Shown in pieces: positions 1 through 7,408 of a DNA stretch of 64,000 nucleotides. The notes beneath the pieces were generated by a model that was given only the letters and a program-made list of their open reading frames with translations, searched no databases and was not told the DNA's origin. Source of the DNA: Antarctobacter heliothermus (GTDB taxonomy: Bacteria > Pseudomonadota > Alphaproteobacteria > Rhodobacterales > Rhodobacteraceae); NCBI RefSeq assembly GCF_002237555.1, contig NZ_CP022540.1, positions 4,659,014 to 4,723,013 of the forward strand. The letters run 5' to 3'. Position 1 is the stretch's first letter. Each line of letters begins with the position of its first letter. The position numbers were made by a program, and so were the translations under genes.

Positions 1-1
1 C

Positions 2-52
2 GACACCATGCTCGACAATGTCGTGCTGAAGGATCTGCTGGGAAAGAAATAA
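2..52 (+). CDS. IS3-family OrfA, C-terminal fragment
   Basis: Only the last 16 residues and the TAA stop are inside the window. The ending DTMLDNVVLKDLLGKK is the characteristic C-terminus of the helix-turn-helix OrfA protein of IS3-family elements, which binds the element ends and, by frameshifting, supplies the N-terminus of the OrfAB transposase. The start lies to the left of the window, so whether the rest is intact cannot be judged. OrfB follows six bases later. Confidence 0.75.
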   Translation, partial: DTMLDNVVLKDLLGKK

Positions 53-135
53 CGACATTGATCAAGCGGCGAGACGCGGCGCTCCGGGTGATGCGAGATC
101 ATGACATCTCGCAGCGCCGGGCCTGTCGGCTGGTC

Positions 136-175
136 CACTGCCCGGCAGTGGTTTTGCTTGAAAACCATGAGAGGG
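136..175 (+). repeat. 40-bp double-hairpin insertion inside IS3 orfB
   Basis: These 40 bases interrupt the orfB frame between the codons for RACRLV and GVDPK. They contain two adjacent inverted repeats: CACTGC-CCG-GCAGTG (136-150), then GGTTTT-GCTTG-AAAACC (150-166). The 12-mer at 146-157 is the exact reverse complement of 2155-2166, in the 5' non-coding end of the IS110-type element in the same orfB. The insert may therefore derive from the end of a related element. Confidence 0.55.
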
Positions 176-629
176 GGTGTCGATCCCAAGACTGTCCGGC
201 GAGAACGCCCGCCGGATTGTGCTGACATCCGCAAGGAGATGCAGGAGGTCGCCGGCAAGCGGCGTCGGTTCGGGTATCGCCGGATCGGCGTCTTGTTGGA
301 GCGCAAAGGCATGATCATGAACCACAAGAAGCTCTACAGGATCTACCGCGAGGAAGGCCTGTCGGTGAGACGGCGGCGCGGCCGGAAACGGGCGCGCGGC
401 ACGAGGACACCGATGCCGGTTGCCGCGCATCCCAATGCGCGCTGGTCCCTGGACTTCGTGTCCGACAGCTTCGGCGCCTCGCGGAAGTTCCGGATCTTGG
501 CGGTGATCGATGAGTACCCGGGAATGCTTGTGCCTCGTGGCGGACATCAGCCTGTCCGGCGCACGGGTCGCCCGAGAGCTCGGCGCCCTGATCCGGATCT
601 ACGGCAAGCCCGGTTGCATTGTCAGTGAT

Positions 630-893
630 AACGTCCTATGCGCGGAATAATTGGCTGATTTGGCATCAGGTCATTGTCATGCTGAAGCGTTCCAGCACGT
701 TCGAATGTGTGTCAGTTCGGCATTTTGGTCAACAACATGTCTCTCCCATAACAAACACAGAGTACGCTTATTGCGGCTCTCACCGTCCTTAAGACGAGAT
801 CTTCGGGTCGTTGAGCAGAAGGCCTGAACATTATCTACGAGGTCGAATGCTCGCCTCTACGGCCCTTACAGAGAAAGGTCCTTCTGCTGTCAA
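630..893 (-). ncRNA. Candidate bridge-RNA region of the IS110-family element
   Basis: IS110-family recombinases are guided by a structured bridge RNA encoded in a non-coding end of the element; in IS1111-like members it lies downstream of the recombinase gene. This is the 264-bp non-coding stretch directly 3' of the transposase stop on the same strand. Two short matches fit guide segments: TCAACAACAT at 729-738 recurs at 2240-2249 just inside the right end, and the reverse complement of 746-753 (TGTTATGG) equals the right junction at 2258-2265. The assignment rests on position and these short matches; no fold was computed. Confidence 0.35.
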
Positions 894-2126
894 TCATCCC
901 TCAAAGAAGGGACGATAGGGTTCGCCGCGGTTTATTATCCCATGCACGGTGCGGGCCATTTTTGCGGCGATTGCGGTATACGCCTTGCGACGTAAATGCG
1001 TGTTTTGACGATCCTTGGCGATGTAACGCTCGAACTTGTCGCGGAAGCTGTTGGTCTTTTGCATGATGGCGACCTGACCGGCCATCCAGAGCGTGCGGCG
1101 TAATCTGGCATTCCCATATTTTGAGAGCTTGGTTTGGCCACGGAATGTGCCCGACTGGATCGTTGCGAGGTCCATCCCACAGAACTTCAAAAATTGGCGG
1201 TGATGCCGAAAGCGGCGCAGATCGCCTGCTTCTGCAAGGATGGTCAGCGCGTTGATCGGCCCGATCCCTGGGATGGATGTTAGCAGTTGATAGTCGTCGT
1301 TGGTCTTGAGAAGCTCAACGGCGCGATCCTCAATCTCGTTGCGTTTGGCAATCAGGCCGCGCCCTTCACCCAAGACCAAACGGAACATCCTTGCAGCGTC
1401 GGAGTCCGGCGCAATTGGCAGGCCTACAGAGAACTTGGCGGTCTGATAAATATCTGCAAGCAAACGTTCTTTTGACACTTTGCGGCCGACCACGTCCCAA
1501 GCATCTGCAATGAAAGCCTCTTGGTCCATGGCAGAGATGAAATGCGGTGAAGGATAACGTTCGAGAAAGGCAAAGAACCAATCGCTGCGTGAGCTGCGAT
1601 GAAAGCGGTCAGCCTCGGGCCAATACAGCGGCAGGTAGTGGGTCAGCACCCGATGCCAAAGTTCCGTCTTTGAGCGCGAGACTATGTCGTGCGTCTTGGA
1701 CAACTCCTGAAGATCATTCGTACCGCTCAGCATTGGGTCGTGGTAAAACTGCTCGTTCCCGATCAGCATCATATGCAGGATGACTTGCGCGTCTTTCGGA
1801 TCGTTCTTGTCCCAACTGTTGTTCAAAGCCTCACGGGTGCGCGCCAATGCGACCGAAGACACCAGCTTCACATCGAAACCGGCCACCCCAAGCCGGTAAG
1901 CGAGAGCGCGATGGTAATTGCCTGTAGCCTCAAAAGCCGCGCGGACAGGACGATCATACTCTGAGAGTGTAGAGATCAATCGATTGAATTCGTCGAGCTG
2001 GTTGAGAACGGTCAAACGGCGGCGGCGCTTTCGGCCCGGAACAGCGATCAAGACTTCATGGCGGGCCTTTGCGATATCAATCGCAACCAAAACAGGCTCG
2101 GTTTGTGCAATAGTGGCATCGGTCAT
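894..2126 (-). CDS. IS110-family transposase (DEDD recombinase)
   Basis: A 410-residue recombinase. The N-terminal RuvC-like DEDD domain begins VLVAIDIAKARHEVLI (catalytic Asp in the first strand), continues with FEATGNYHRALAYRL (Glu) and has NDPKDAQVI (the Asp pair). The C-terminal Transposase_20 domain contains LLTSIPGIGPINALTILAEAG followed by the Ser-rich segment of the family. I chose the ATG giving MTDATIAQTEPV because homology starts there; an upstream in-frame start would add 33 atypical residues. The gene looks intact, so the element may still be mobile. It catalyses RNA-guided, site-specific insertion and excision of its own element. Confidence 0.88.
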   Translation of the reverse strand: MTDATIAQTEPVLVAIDIAKARHEVLIAVPGRKRRRRLTVLNQLDEFNRLISTLSEYDRPVRAAFEATGNYHRALAYRLGVAGFDVKLVSSVALARTREALNNSWDKNDPKDAQVILHMMLIGNEQFYHDPMLSGTNDLQELSKTHDIVSRSKTELWHRVLTHYLPLYWPEADRFHRSSRSDWFFAFLERYPSPHFISAMDQEAFIADAWDVVGRKVSKERLLADIYQTAKFSVGLPIAPDSDAARMFRLVLGEGRGLIAKRNEIEDRAVELLKTNDDYQLLTSIPGIGPINALTILAEAGDLRRFRHHRQFLKFCGMDLATIQSGTFRGQTKLSKYGNARLRRTLWMAGQVAIMQKTNSFRDKFERYIAKDRQNTHLRRKAYTAIAAKMARTVHGIINRGEPYRPFFEG

Positions 2127-2645
2127 AGTCGGTCTCCCTTGCGGCGTGGTTTGTGCAAAACCACTGTAGGGACCTGAGACCCGGCTATGATCACCTGCTG
2201 CGCTATTTGGGGGCTGCGCAGGCAATCATAGCCTCAACATCAACAACATTCCGAAGGTGTTATGGCCCGGAGTTCACCAGCCGGGCAAGCCTGAAATGGG
2301 CCGACGAAAACACCGTGCCGTGGCACTACATCGATCCCGGCAAACCGCAGCAGAATGCCTTCATCGAAAGTTTCAATGGCAGCCTCAGGGACGAGCTGCT
2401 CAACGAGGAAATCTTCGACAGCCTGGATGACGCGCGGCGAAAGCTGGGCCTGTGGCGCTACGACTACAACACAGTCAGACCGCACTCATCCCTGGGCAAC
2501 CAGACACCGCAGAAAGCGCGCCGGACGCTCGAGCAATTTGAGGGCTCCGCGCCCGGCGAGCTTGCGTCAGACGGGGAACGAGAATACCCAAATCCAACCT
2601 GCAGACTCTCATTATGAATGAGGGACCAGCAGGGGGCACGTCACG

Positions 2646-2810
2646 CAGCCGGATCGGACCTGGCCACAAGCCTCACGCAAAGGCCCTCCTGACCACCAGA
2701 GGCTTCTTGTCGGCAGCGAAGATGGGAGGGGCAGAAGGTGGAGCATTTCCGGGGGCATTTCTCCGCCCAAAGGGCCAGAAAGAGCATCACCACGGTATGT
2801 TAGGAAAAAC
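2646..2810. other. Non-coding stretch between IS3 right end and tRNA-Gln
   Basis: About 165 bp without a convincing gene. No partial tRNA duplicate that would mark an integrase attachment site is visible. On the minus strand, a short T-run directly follows the tRNA CCA end and a GC-rich stem occurs further on, which could help end tRNA transcription, but neither is a clear terminator. Confidence 0.4.
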
Positions 2811-2885
2811 TGGCTGGGGTGGTAGGATTCGAACCTACGGTACACTGTACCAAAAACAGTTGCCTTACCACTTGGCTACACCCCA
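2811..2885 (-). tRNA. tRNA-Gln (UUG anticodon)
   Basis: The minus strand folds into a cloverleaf. The acceptor stem TGGGGTG pairs with CACCCCA; the D stem is GCC/GGC; the anticodon arm is ACTGT-TTTTGGT-ACAGT with anticodon TTG at positions 34-36; the T arm is GTAGG-TTCGAAT-CCTAC; discriminator G is followed by an encoded CCA at 2811-2813. It reads CAA (and by wobble CAG) codons. The 3' end faces the IS-rich left edge of the window, which suggests an island or insertion hotspot downstream of the tRNA. Confidence 0.95.
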
Positions 2886-2944
2886 ACCGTGGCGCGGGAC
2901 ATACGATGCCGGGTCACTGGGATCAAGACCATTTTTCAGGAAAA

Positions 2945-3943
2945 TCACTTGCTCGCTTGTTGTACCGAATTGTCCCCGCCGGGGGCACCGGCAAAAAACC
3001 GGTATTGCGCCCGTCCCGCCCGCTTGGAGGCGTAAAGCGCCATGTCCGCCTGTTCCACCAATTCTGCGGGGTCACCAACCGGTCCCTCTGTTACGGCGAT
3101 CCCTATGCTGGCCGAAATCTCACAGGTTTGGCCGCCGTAGATCACTGGCTCTTCTATGCGTCGGATCAGTCGCTCAGCGATTTCCGACAGCCGGTTCGGC
3201 AGGACCAGCTTGCCGAATACAATCATGAATTCATCCCCGCCCACACGCACCGCGATATCGTCCTGACGCACCACGTCCGTCATCACCCTGGCCACATGAC
3301 GCAGGACTTGATCGCCTGCGGCGTGGCCAAGGGTGTCATTCACCTGTTTGAAGTGATCAAGGTCGATATGCATGAGCGAGAAGGGATCTCCACTGCGCTT
3401 CAACCGCTCCAACAAGGCGTCCAGCGCGCGCCGATTGCTCAGGCCAGTCAATGTGTCGGTAAAGGCGCGCTCTTCGGCCTCGACCATCGCGCCTTGCAAC
3501 CGGGTGTTCAGGCTGCGCGAGGCGTCCATTGCCGCTGATTTCGCCTCGACGAGGTACAGCATTTCGATGGCCAGATCGGTCGGCGCAAAGTCCGAACTGG
3601 TCAGCGCATAGTCCCGTACCGCGCTCAGCACATGGATGCCAAACGACAGGTTGATGACTGCGCCGCCCTGCCCGTCTGACACCAGTACGCCGTATAGCGG
3701 GGTTCGAACGCCGCTGCGCAGCCGCAACCGGATCTTGCGGCCTTCGGTCTGCAATAGTTGTTCCATGCTGGTCACGGCACGCGGCCGAAACACCTCGAAG
3801 ATCTCAAGGAACCGCGCCCCTTCCATGGGCTCGCGGCTGATCTTGTGCAGGGTCGGTCCAGCTTGGCGGATGTGCCCTGTCGGTTCCAGCAACAGGTGCA
3901 GCGGACAGAGCAGATGCAGGATTTCTTCAGGCAGTCTGCTCAT
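2945..3943 (-). CDS. HNOBA-GGDEF diguanylate cyclase partnered with an H-NOX-like sensor
   Basis: A 332-residue cytoplasmic protein with no membrane segment. Residues about 10-130 resemble the HNOBA (H-NOX-associated, PAS-like) domain, opening with CPLHLLLEPTGHIRQAG. A helical linker (about 130-160) leads to a GGDEF domain that starts DTLTGLSNRRALD. The active-site signature GGDEF is intact at 235-239, and an inhibitory I-site RQDD lies five residues upstream at 226-229, so it should make cyclic di-GMP with product inhibition. Its ATG overlaps the stop of the H-NOX-like gene by four bases (ATGA), so the two are translationally coupled and probably form a sensor-output pair. Confidence 0.88.
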   Translation of the reverse strand: MSRLPEEILHLLCPLHLLLEPTGHIRQAGPTLHKISREPMEGARFLEIFEVFRPRAVTSMEQLLQTEGRKIRLRLRSGVRTPLYGVLVSDGQGGAVINLSFGIHVLSAVRDYALTSSDFAPTDLAIEMLYLVEAKSAAMDASRSLNTRLQGAMVEAEERAFTDTLTGLSNRRALDALLERLKRSGDPFSLMHIDLDHFKQVNDTLGHAAGDQVLRHVARVMTDVVRQDDIAVRVGGDEFMIVFGKLVLPNRLSEIAERLIRRIEEPVIYGGQTCEISASIGIAVTEGPVGDPAELVEQADMALYASKRAGRAQYRFFAGAPGGDNSVQQASK

Positions 3944-4539
3944 CCCTCGCTGCCCCCGGTGTTCGCCGCCAGCTCGAACTCCCGCCCCTCGGCGTAGGCG
4001 GTTTCGATCACCGTAATCATCAAGATCTGCTCGCCTCGCCGGCCACCTTCGGTGTCCAGCAGCGCCAGAGCGCCATAGTCGTCGGCCATGGCGCGCAGCA
4101 CCCCGATCATGACATAGCCAAAGCCCGGCAGGCCGTCGCCAACCCGCAAGCTGAACTGTAAGTTTCCGCTGTCCGTCAGTTCCAGTTCCGGCAGGACCAG
4201 ATCGGCCACCGCAAGGCGCGTCCGATCAGGCAGATCGTCCAGAGAGTGCAGGAATTCGATGAAATCGACCCCGCCGAACCGCAGCAGACGGCGCAGCCCC
4301 TCACTGTTCGGATGTGACACCAGATAGGTGCCGACATCTTCCCAGATCGCCTCTGCCGGTTTGCCAAGCCCCAGCTCGGCCGCCCCGATCAGCGCGCTAT
4401 AAGTTTCCGGTGGATAATTCAGCATCGGCTCAAATGCGGGGACTTCAAGGCCCGCTCCGACGACAATTTCGGCCCATGTCATGGGGCCATATGTATCCTC
4501 AATAAAAACCTGAAAGGTTCGCAGGATCAACCCGTGCAT
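3940..4539 (-). CDS. H-NOX-like (HNOB-domain) sensor without the canonical haem ligand
   Basis: A 199-residue protein of H-NOX length, beginning MHGLILRTFQVFIEDTYG like bacterial H-NOX proteins, which bind haem and sense NO or O2. I chose the ATG at 4539 because the family starts MHGL; an upstream TTG would add five residues. In classical H-NOX the proximal His lies in a segment like FLMNLDEVHLQL; here the aligned stretch FLHSLDDLPDRTRL has Pro104 in its place, with His98 six residues earlier. The YxSxR haem-propionate motif is also absent (FSLRVGDGLPGF). It either uses another ligand or senses without haem. It is coupled to the downstream HNOBA-GGDEF gene. Confidence 0.8.
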   Translation of the reverse strand: MHGLILRTFQVFIEDTYGPMTWAEIVVGAGLEVPAFEPMLNYPPETYSALIGAAELGLGKPAEAIWEDVGTYLVSHPNSEGLRRLLRFGGVDFIEFLHSLDDLPDRTRLAVADLVLPELELTDSGNLQFSLRVGDGLPGFGYVMIGVLRAMADDYGALALLDTEGGRRGEQILMITVIETAYAEGREFELAANTGGSEG

Positions 4540-4649
4540 CTTTCCACACCTCAATGCCTTTGCAAGAGCATGGACAGCAGCGATTAAGAATCGGCAAACA
4601 GGTACAATTGCGCATGTTTTGGCCCGCCAACAGCCAGCGCGTACAGACG

Positions 4650-6224
4650 CTAGAAATCCGTCGGTGCGCCCCCCTCACGTTTGCGCCGGGCCACGAAGGA
4701 TTCCAGTTCTTCCCGGATACCCGCGTCCATTTGCGGCGCTTCGAATTCCTCGATGATCCGCTTGAACATCACATGCGCCCGTTCCGGCGTCCAAAGCGCG
4801 CCAGCCGCCTCCCAGCCTTCAAAGTTCTTCCAGTCCGACAGGAACGGCTGATAGAACGCCGTCTCATAGCGATCCTGCGTGTGCTGCACGCCAAAGAAAT
4901 GCCCGTTCGGCCCTACCTCACGGATAGTATCGACCGCCAGCGCATCGTCAGAGACATCGCAGATCTCCGGCTCCATGTACCGTTGCAACTGCTGCAACAC
5001 CTCGCAATCCATGATGAACTTTTCCGGGCTGGCGATCAGCCCGCCTTCCAGCCAACCGGCTGCGTGATAGACCATGTTGGTGCCCGATTGGATCGCCGCC
5101 CAAAGCGAGTGTTCGGTTTCCCACATCGCCTGCCCGTCCGGCACGTTGGCCGCACAGACACCAGAGGACCGCATGGGCAGATCGTAGAACCGCGCCATCT
5201 GGCCGGTCATCTGGGTCGCGCGCATGTACTCGGGCGTGCCAAAGGCGGGCGCACCGGACTTCATGTCGACGTTTGAGGTGAACGTGCCGATCACGCAGGG
5301 CACGCCAGGGTTGATCACCTGCGCCAGCACCACCGCCGCCACCCCCTCGGCCAGCGACTGCGCCACGGCACCGGCCATCGTCACGGGCGCCATCGCCCCC
5401 GCAAGGGTAAACGGCGTCACCACCAGCCCCTGCCCCCGCCTAGCCATGCGCATCCAGCCGTCCATCATCGGATAGTCGTGCTTCAGCGGAGAGGTCGAGT
5501 TGATGTTGGTGTACATCCGCGGTGTCGCGTCGAATTCCTCGTGGGTCAGCCCGCCGGCGATACGCACCATCTCCATCACGTCCTCGACGCGTTCCTTGCC
5601 AAGGCTGTAGGCATGCATGACCTTGTCGGACAGCGTCAGCTTATCGAACAATACATCCAGATGCCGCACGCTGGCATGCACATCACATGGCTCAACCGGG
5701 TAGCCGCCCGCGAAATGGATGCAGTTGAAATACTGTGTCAACTTCAGCAGGTTGGCGCATTGCTCGCGGGTGCCGGACACCTTCTTGCCAATCTCAAGGT
5801 CATAGTAGTTCGGCGGAGAGGACACGTTGCCGAACAGGATGGTGTTGCCACCGATCGTCAGGGTCCGGTCCGGGTTGCGCGGCGTCAGGGTGAAAGTCGA
5901 CGGTGCCTTGGCCACCATCTCGCGGACAAAATCACGCCCCATGCGGACGTTTTCGCCGTTCACAGTACAGCCCGCGCGCTTCAGGATCTCGACCGCCTCG
6001 GGATGCAGGAACTCGATCCCGATTTCCTCAAGGATGCGCATGCAGGCGTTGTCCAATCGCACAACGCCCTCTTCGGTCAGCGGCTCTGTCGGGCGATCAA
6101 TGTTGACCGGCAGCCGCCAAGGCATCTGCTCGATAACGGGCCCGCCCCGACGCTTATTGCCAGCCCGGCCTCCGGTGCGGCGGCGTTTGTGGGCTTCGTG
6201 AAGGGGATCAGCGACATCCGTCAT
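4650..6224 (-). CDS. Trimethylamine methyltransferase (MttB) family protein, non-pyrrolysine type
   Basis: A 524-residue MttB-superfamily protein. After a basic N-terminal extension (about 1-30, KRRRTGGRAGNKRRGG) the whole TIM-barrel methyltransferase fold is recognisable, including GIEFLHPEAVEILKRAG and FTSNVDMKSGAPAFGTPEY. Archaeal MttB carries pyrrolysine encoded by an in-frame TAG; this gene has none, so it belongs to the glycine-betaine or other quaternary-amine demethylase branch common in Roseobacter-group bacteria. Those enzymes move a methyl group to a cobalamin protein. No corrinoid protein or methyltransferase partner is adjacent, so the substrate is unknown. It lies upstream of and co-directional with the H-NOX-like/GGDEF pair, 110 bp away. 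Confidence 0.85.
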   Translation of the reverse strand: MTDVADPLHEAHKRRRTGGRAGNKRRGGPVIEQMPWRLPVNIDRPTEPLTEEGVVRLDNACMRILEEIGIEFLHPEAVEILKRAGCTVNGENVRMGRDFVREMVAKAPSTFTLTPRNPDRTLTIGGNTILFGNVSSPPNYYDLEIGKKVSGTREQCANLLKLTQYFNCIHFAGGYPVEPCDVHASVRHLDVLFDKLTLSDKVMHAYSLGKERVEDVMEMVRIAGGLTHEEFDATPRMYTNINSTSPLKHDYPMMDGWMRMARRGQGLVVTPFTLAGAMAPVTMAGAVAQSLAEGVAAVVLAQVINPGVPCVIGTFTSNVDMKSGAPAFGTPEYMRATQMTGQMARFYDLPMRSSGVCAANVPDGQAMWETEHSLWAAIQSGTNMVYHAAGWLEGGLIASPEKFIMDCEVLQQLQRYMEPEICDVSDDALAVDTIREVGPNGHFFGVQHTQDRYETAFYQPFLSDWKNFEGWEAAGALWTPERAHVMFKRIIEEFEAPQMDAGIREELESFVARRKREGGAPTDF

Positions 6225-6307
6225 AACGACTCTCCATGGCAGGTGAGCCGCATCTCACCGCGCCAAGGCGGCGTCTGCCTTCGCATTACCGACCGATTAG
6301 GTCGCTT

Positions 6308-7021
6308 TCAGGTTACCACCTCGGCTAGCCAGCCCGGCAAATGGCCAATATCCGGCAAGATCACGTCCGCCATCGGGGCCAGTGCGTCCGCGCCCGCCAT
6401 TCCGGTCAACACGCCGGCGGTCCACATGCCCGCCGCGCGCCCGGCCACCAGATCGTGCAGGCTGTCCCCTACCATGACCACCCGCTCGGGCGCATGGCCC
6501 GTCGCCGTGGCAAAGGCCAGCAATGGCAGAGGCGAGGGTTTTGCTCCATGTCCGCTATCCGCTCCGGCGACAAAATCAAACATGCCCTCGATACCGGCAG
6601 CCCGCAGATGTGCCCGCGCTACGGATTCGCTGTCATTTGTCATCACGCCCAGTGTCAGACCCCGCGCTGCCAGTCCGGCAAGATAGGGCACCAATGCCAC
6701 GGCCTCGCTCAAAGGGGCAACCTCGGCCTCGGCCATGATCAGCGCCTCCAGTTCATCCACGGTGCGTCGCGGCAGGATCGGCGCAATCAAAAGTGCCACT
6801 TCGCGGTTGGTTCCGGCGATGACAGGACTGTCAGGCAGGAAACGCCCAGACTCGAGATCGAATTTCAACGCCCGTGCCAGCCCGTGCCGACGCAGATCGT
6901 CGCCTTCGGACAATTGGTCGATCAGTCGGGCCGCAAAGGTGTTCCATGTGGCGGCAAAGTCGAACAAGGTGCCGTCCTTGTCGAACAGGACCGCCTCTAT
7001 GCCCCGTCCCATCATGTCCAA
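6308..7021 (-). CDS. HAD-family hydrolase (phosphoglycolate-phosphatase-like)
   Basis: A 237-residue HAD phosphatase with all core motifs. Motif I is VLFDKDGTLFDF near residue 12, with the nucleophile Asp and the second Asp two residues later. Motif II is the Thr in GVMTNDSES; the motif III Lys lies in GAKPSPLP; motif IV is VMVGDSLHDLVAG. The cap is a C1 insertion of about 90 residues between motifs I and II, as in Gph-type enzymes. The precise phosphate-ester substrate cannot be deduced. It overlaps the end of the upstream DUF3572 gene by ten bases, so the two are co-transcribed. Confidence 0.85.
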   Translation of the reverse strand: MDMMGRGIEAVLFDKDGTLFDFAATWNTFAARLIDQLSEGDDLRRHGLARALKFDLESGRFLPDSPVIAGTNREVALLIAPILPRRTVDELEALIMAEAEVAPLSEAVALVPYLAGLAARGLTLGVMTNDSESVARAHLRAAGIEGMFDFVAGADSGHGAKPSPLPLLAFATATGHAPERVVMVGDSLHDLVAGRAAGMWTAGVLTGMAGADALAPMADVILPDIGHLPGWLAEVVT

Positions 7022-7296
7022 TGCACCATCTCGCCGCCGGGCAGCAGCATGCGGGCCGCCATCGGATCTTCGGGTTTCAGGTCCAGTTCCGTGCAGAATG
7101 CCATCACCCAGGCGTCATCCATAAGCAGAAAATCCAGCACCGAACCCTGAAACGCAGGATCCTGCAACCCATCGCGGAAGTCCGCCTCTGACGCGCCCGT
7201 CGCGCCCAGAAAGACCGGCAGCAATTCGTCGTTGCCCGCCACCCAGGCGACGGCCTGAAGGCCTACGGTTTCGGCGGCTTCCCGCGACAGATTCAT
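7012..7296 (-). CDS. DUF3572 family protein
   Basis: A 94-residue protein matching the small alphaproteobacterial DUF3572 family, with the pattern AWVAGNDELLPVFLGATG and a second half GSVLDFLLMDDAWVMAFC. I took the ATG at 7296 (MNLSREAAETVG), preceded by GAAAG; a start 33 bases upstream is less typical. The function is unknown; it is probably a small cytoplasmic helical protein. It is divergent from the PleD-like gene (112 bp apart) and overlaps the HAD hydrolase, an arrangement I recognise from related Rhodobacterales genomes. Confidence 0.8.
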   Translation of the reverse strand: MNLSREAAETVGLQAVAWVAGNDELLPVFLGATGASEADFRDGLQDPAFQGSVLDFLLMDDAWVMAFCTELDLKPEDPMAARMLLPGGEMVHWT

Positions 7297-7408
7297 TTTG
7301 ATTTCTTTCCGAAAGGGTTTCTTAACCAATATTCATCAAAGCTGAGCAGACAGGAAAGTGCAAGTCGGCGGACAACCGTCAATCCACCTGCCAGAGGGGA
7401 GGCCGCGA

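Larger units (their letters stand above)
629..2262 (-). mobile_element. IS110-family (IS1111-like) insertion sequence
   Basis: A block of about 1.63 kb splits orfB of the IS3 element between the SDN and PEFTS codons. It carries a single DEDD transposase on the minus strand. There are no obvious terminal inverted repeats or long target duplications, as expected for IS110. The longer non-coding end (about 630-893, 264 bp) lies 3' of the transposase and the shorter one (2127-2262) lies 5', the asymmetry described for the IS1111 subgroup. The boundaries are uncertain by one or two bases because a G is shared at both junctions. Confidence 0.8.
58..2617 (+). pseudogene. IS3-family OrfB (DDE integrase), broken in three places
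   Basis: OrfB starts near the TTG at 58 (LIKRRDAALRVMRDHDISQR) and should run through the rve integrase core to the TGA at 2615-2617. Lesion 1: a 40-bp insertion at 136-175 between RACRLV and GVDPKTVRRE shifts the frame. Lesion 2: near 514-518 the expected EYTRECLCLV reads EYPGMLVPRG, consistent with loss of two bases. Lesion 3: after the codons for IVSDN (about 629) an IS110-type element intervenes and the gene resumes at about 2262 with [16 protein letters not shown]. The first catalytic Asp (SLDFVSD) and the terminal Glu ([12 protein letters not shown]) are still readable, so decay is recent, but no functional transposase can be made. Confidence 0.8.
1..2645 (+). mobile_element. IS3-family insertion sequence, left-truncated by the window and interrupted
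   Basis: The last codons of orfA (2-52) are followed directly by orfB (58-629, resuming at about 2262-2617), the two-frame layout of IS3-family elements. The right part encodes the classic IS3 integrase end, with residues [20 protein letters not shown] and a later [14 protein letters not shown]. The right terminus is set at about 2645 because IS3-type 3' tails resemble the short tail seen after the orfB stop; the exact inverted repeat cannot be verified because the left end is outside the window. The element is dead: orfB carries a 40-bp insertion, a 2-bp deletion and a complete IS110-type element. Confidence 0.8.
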
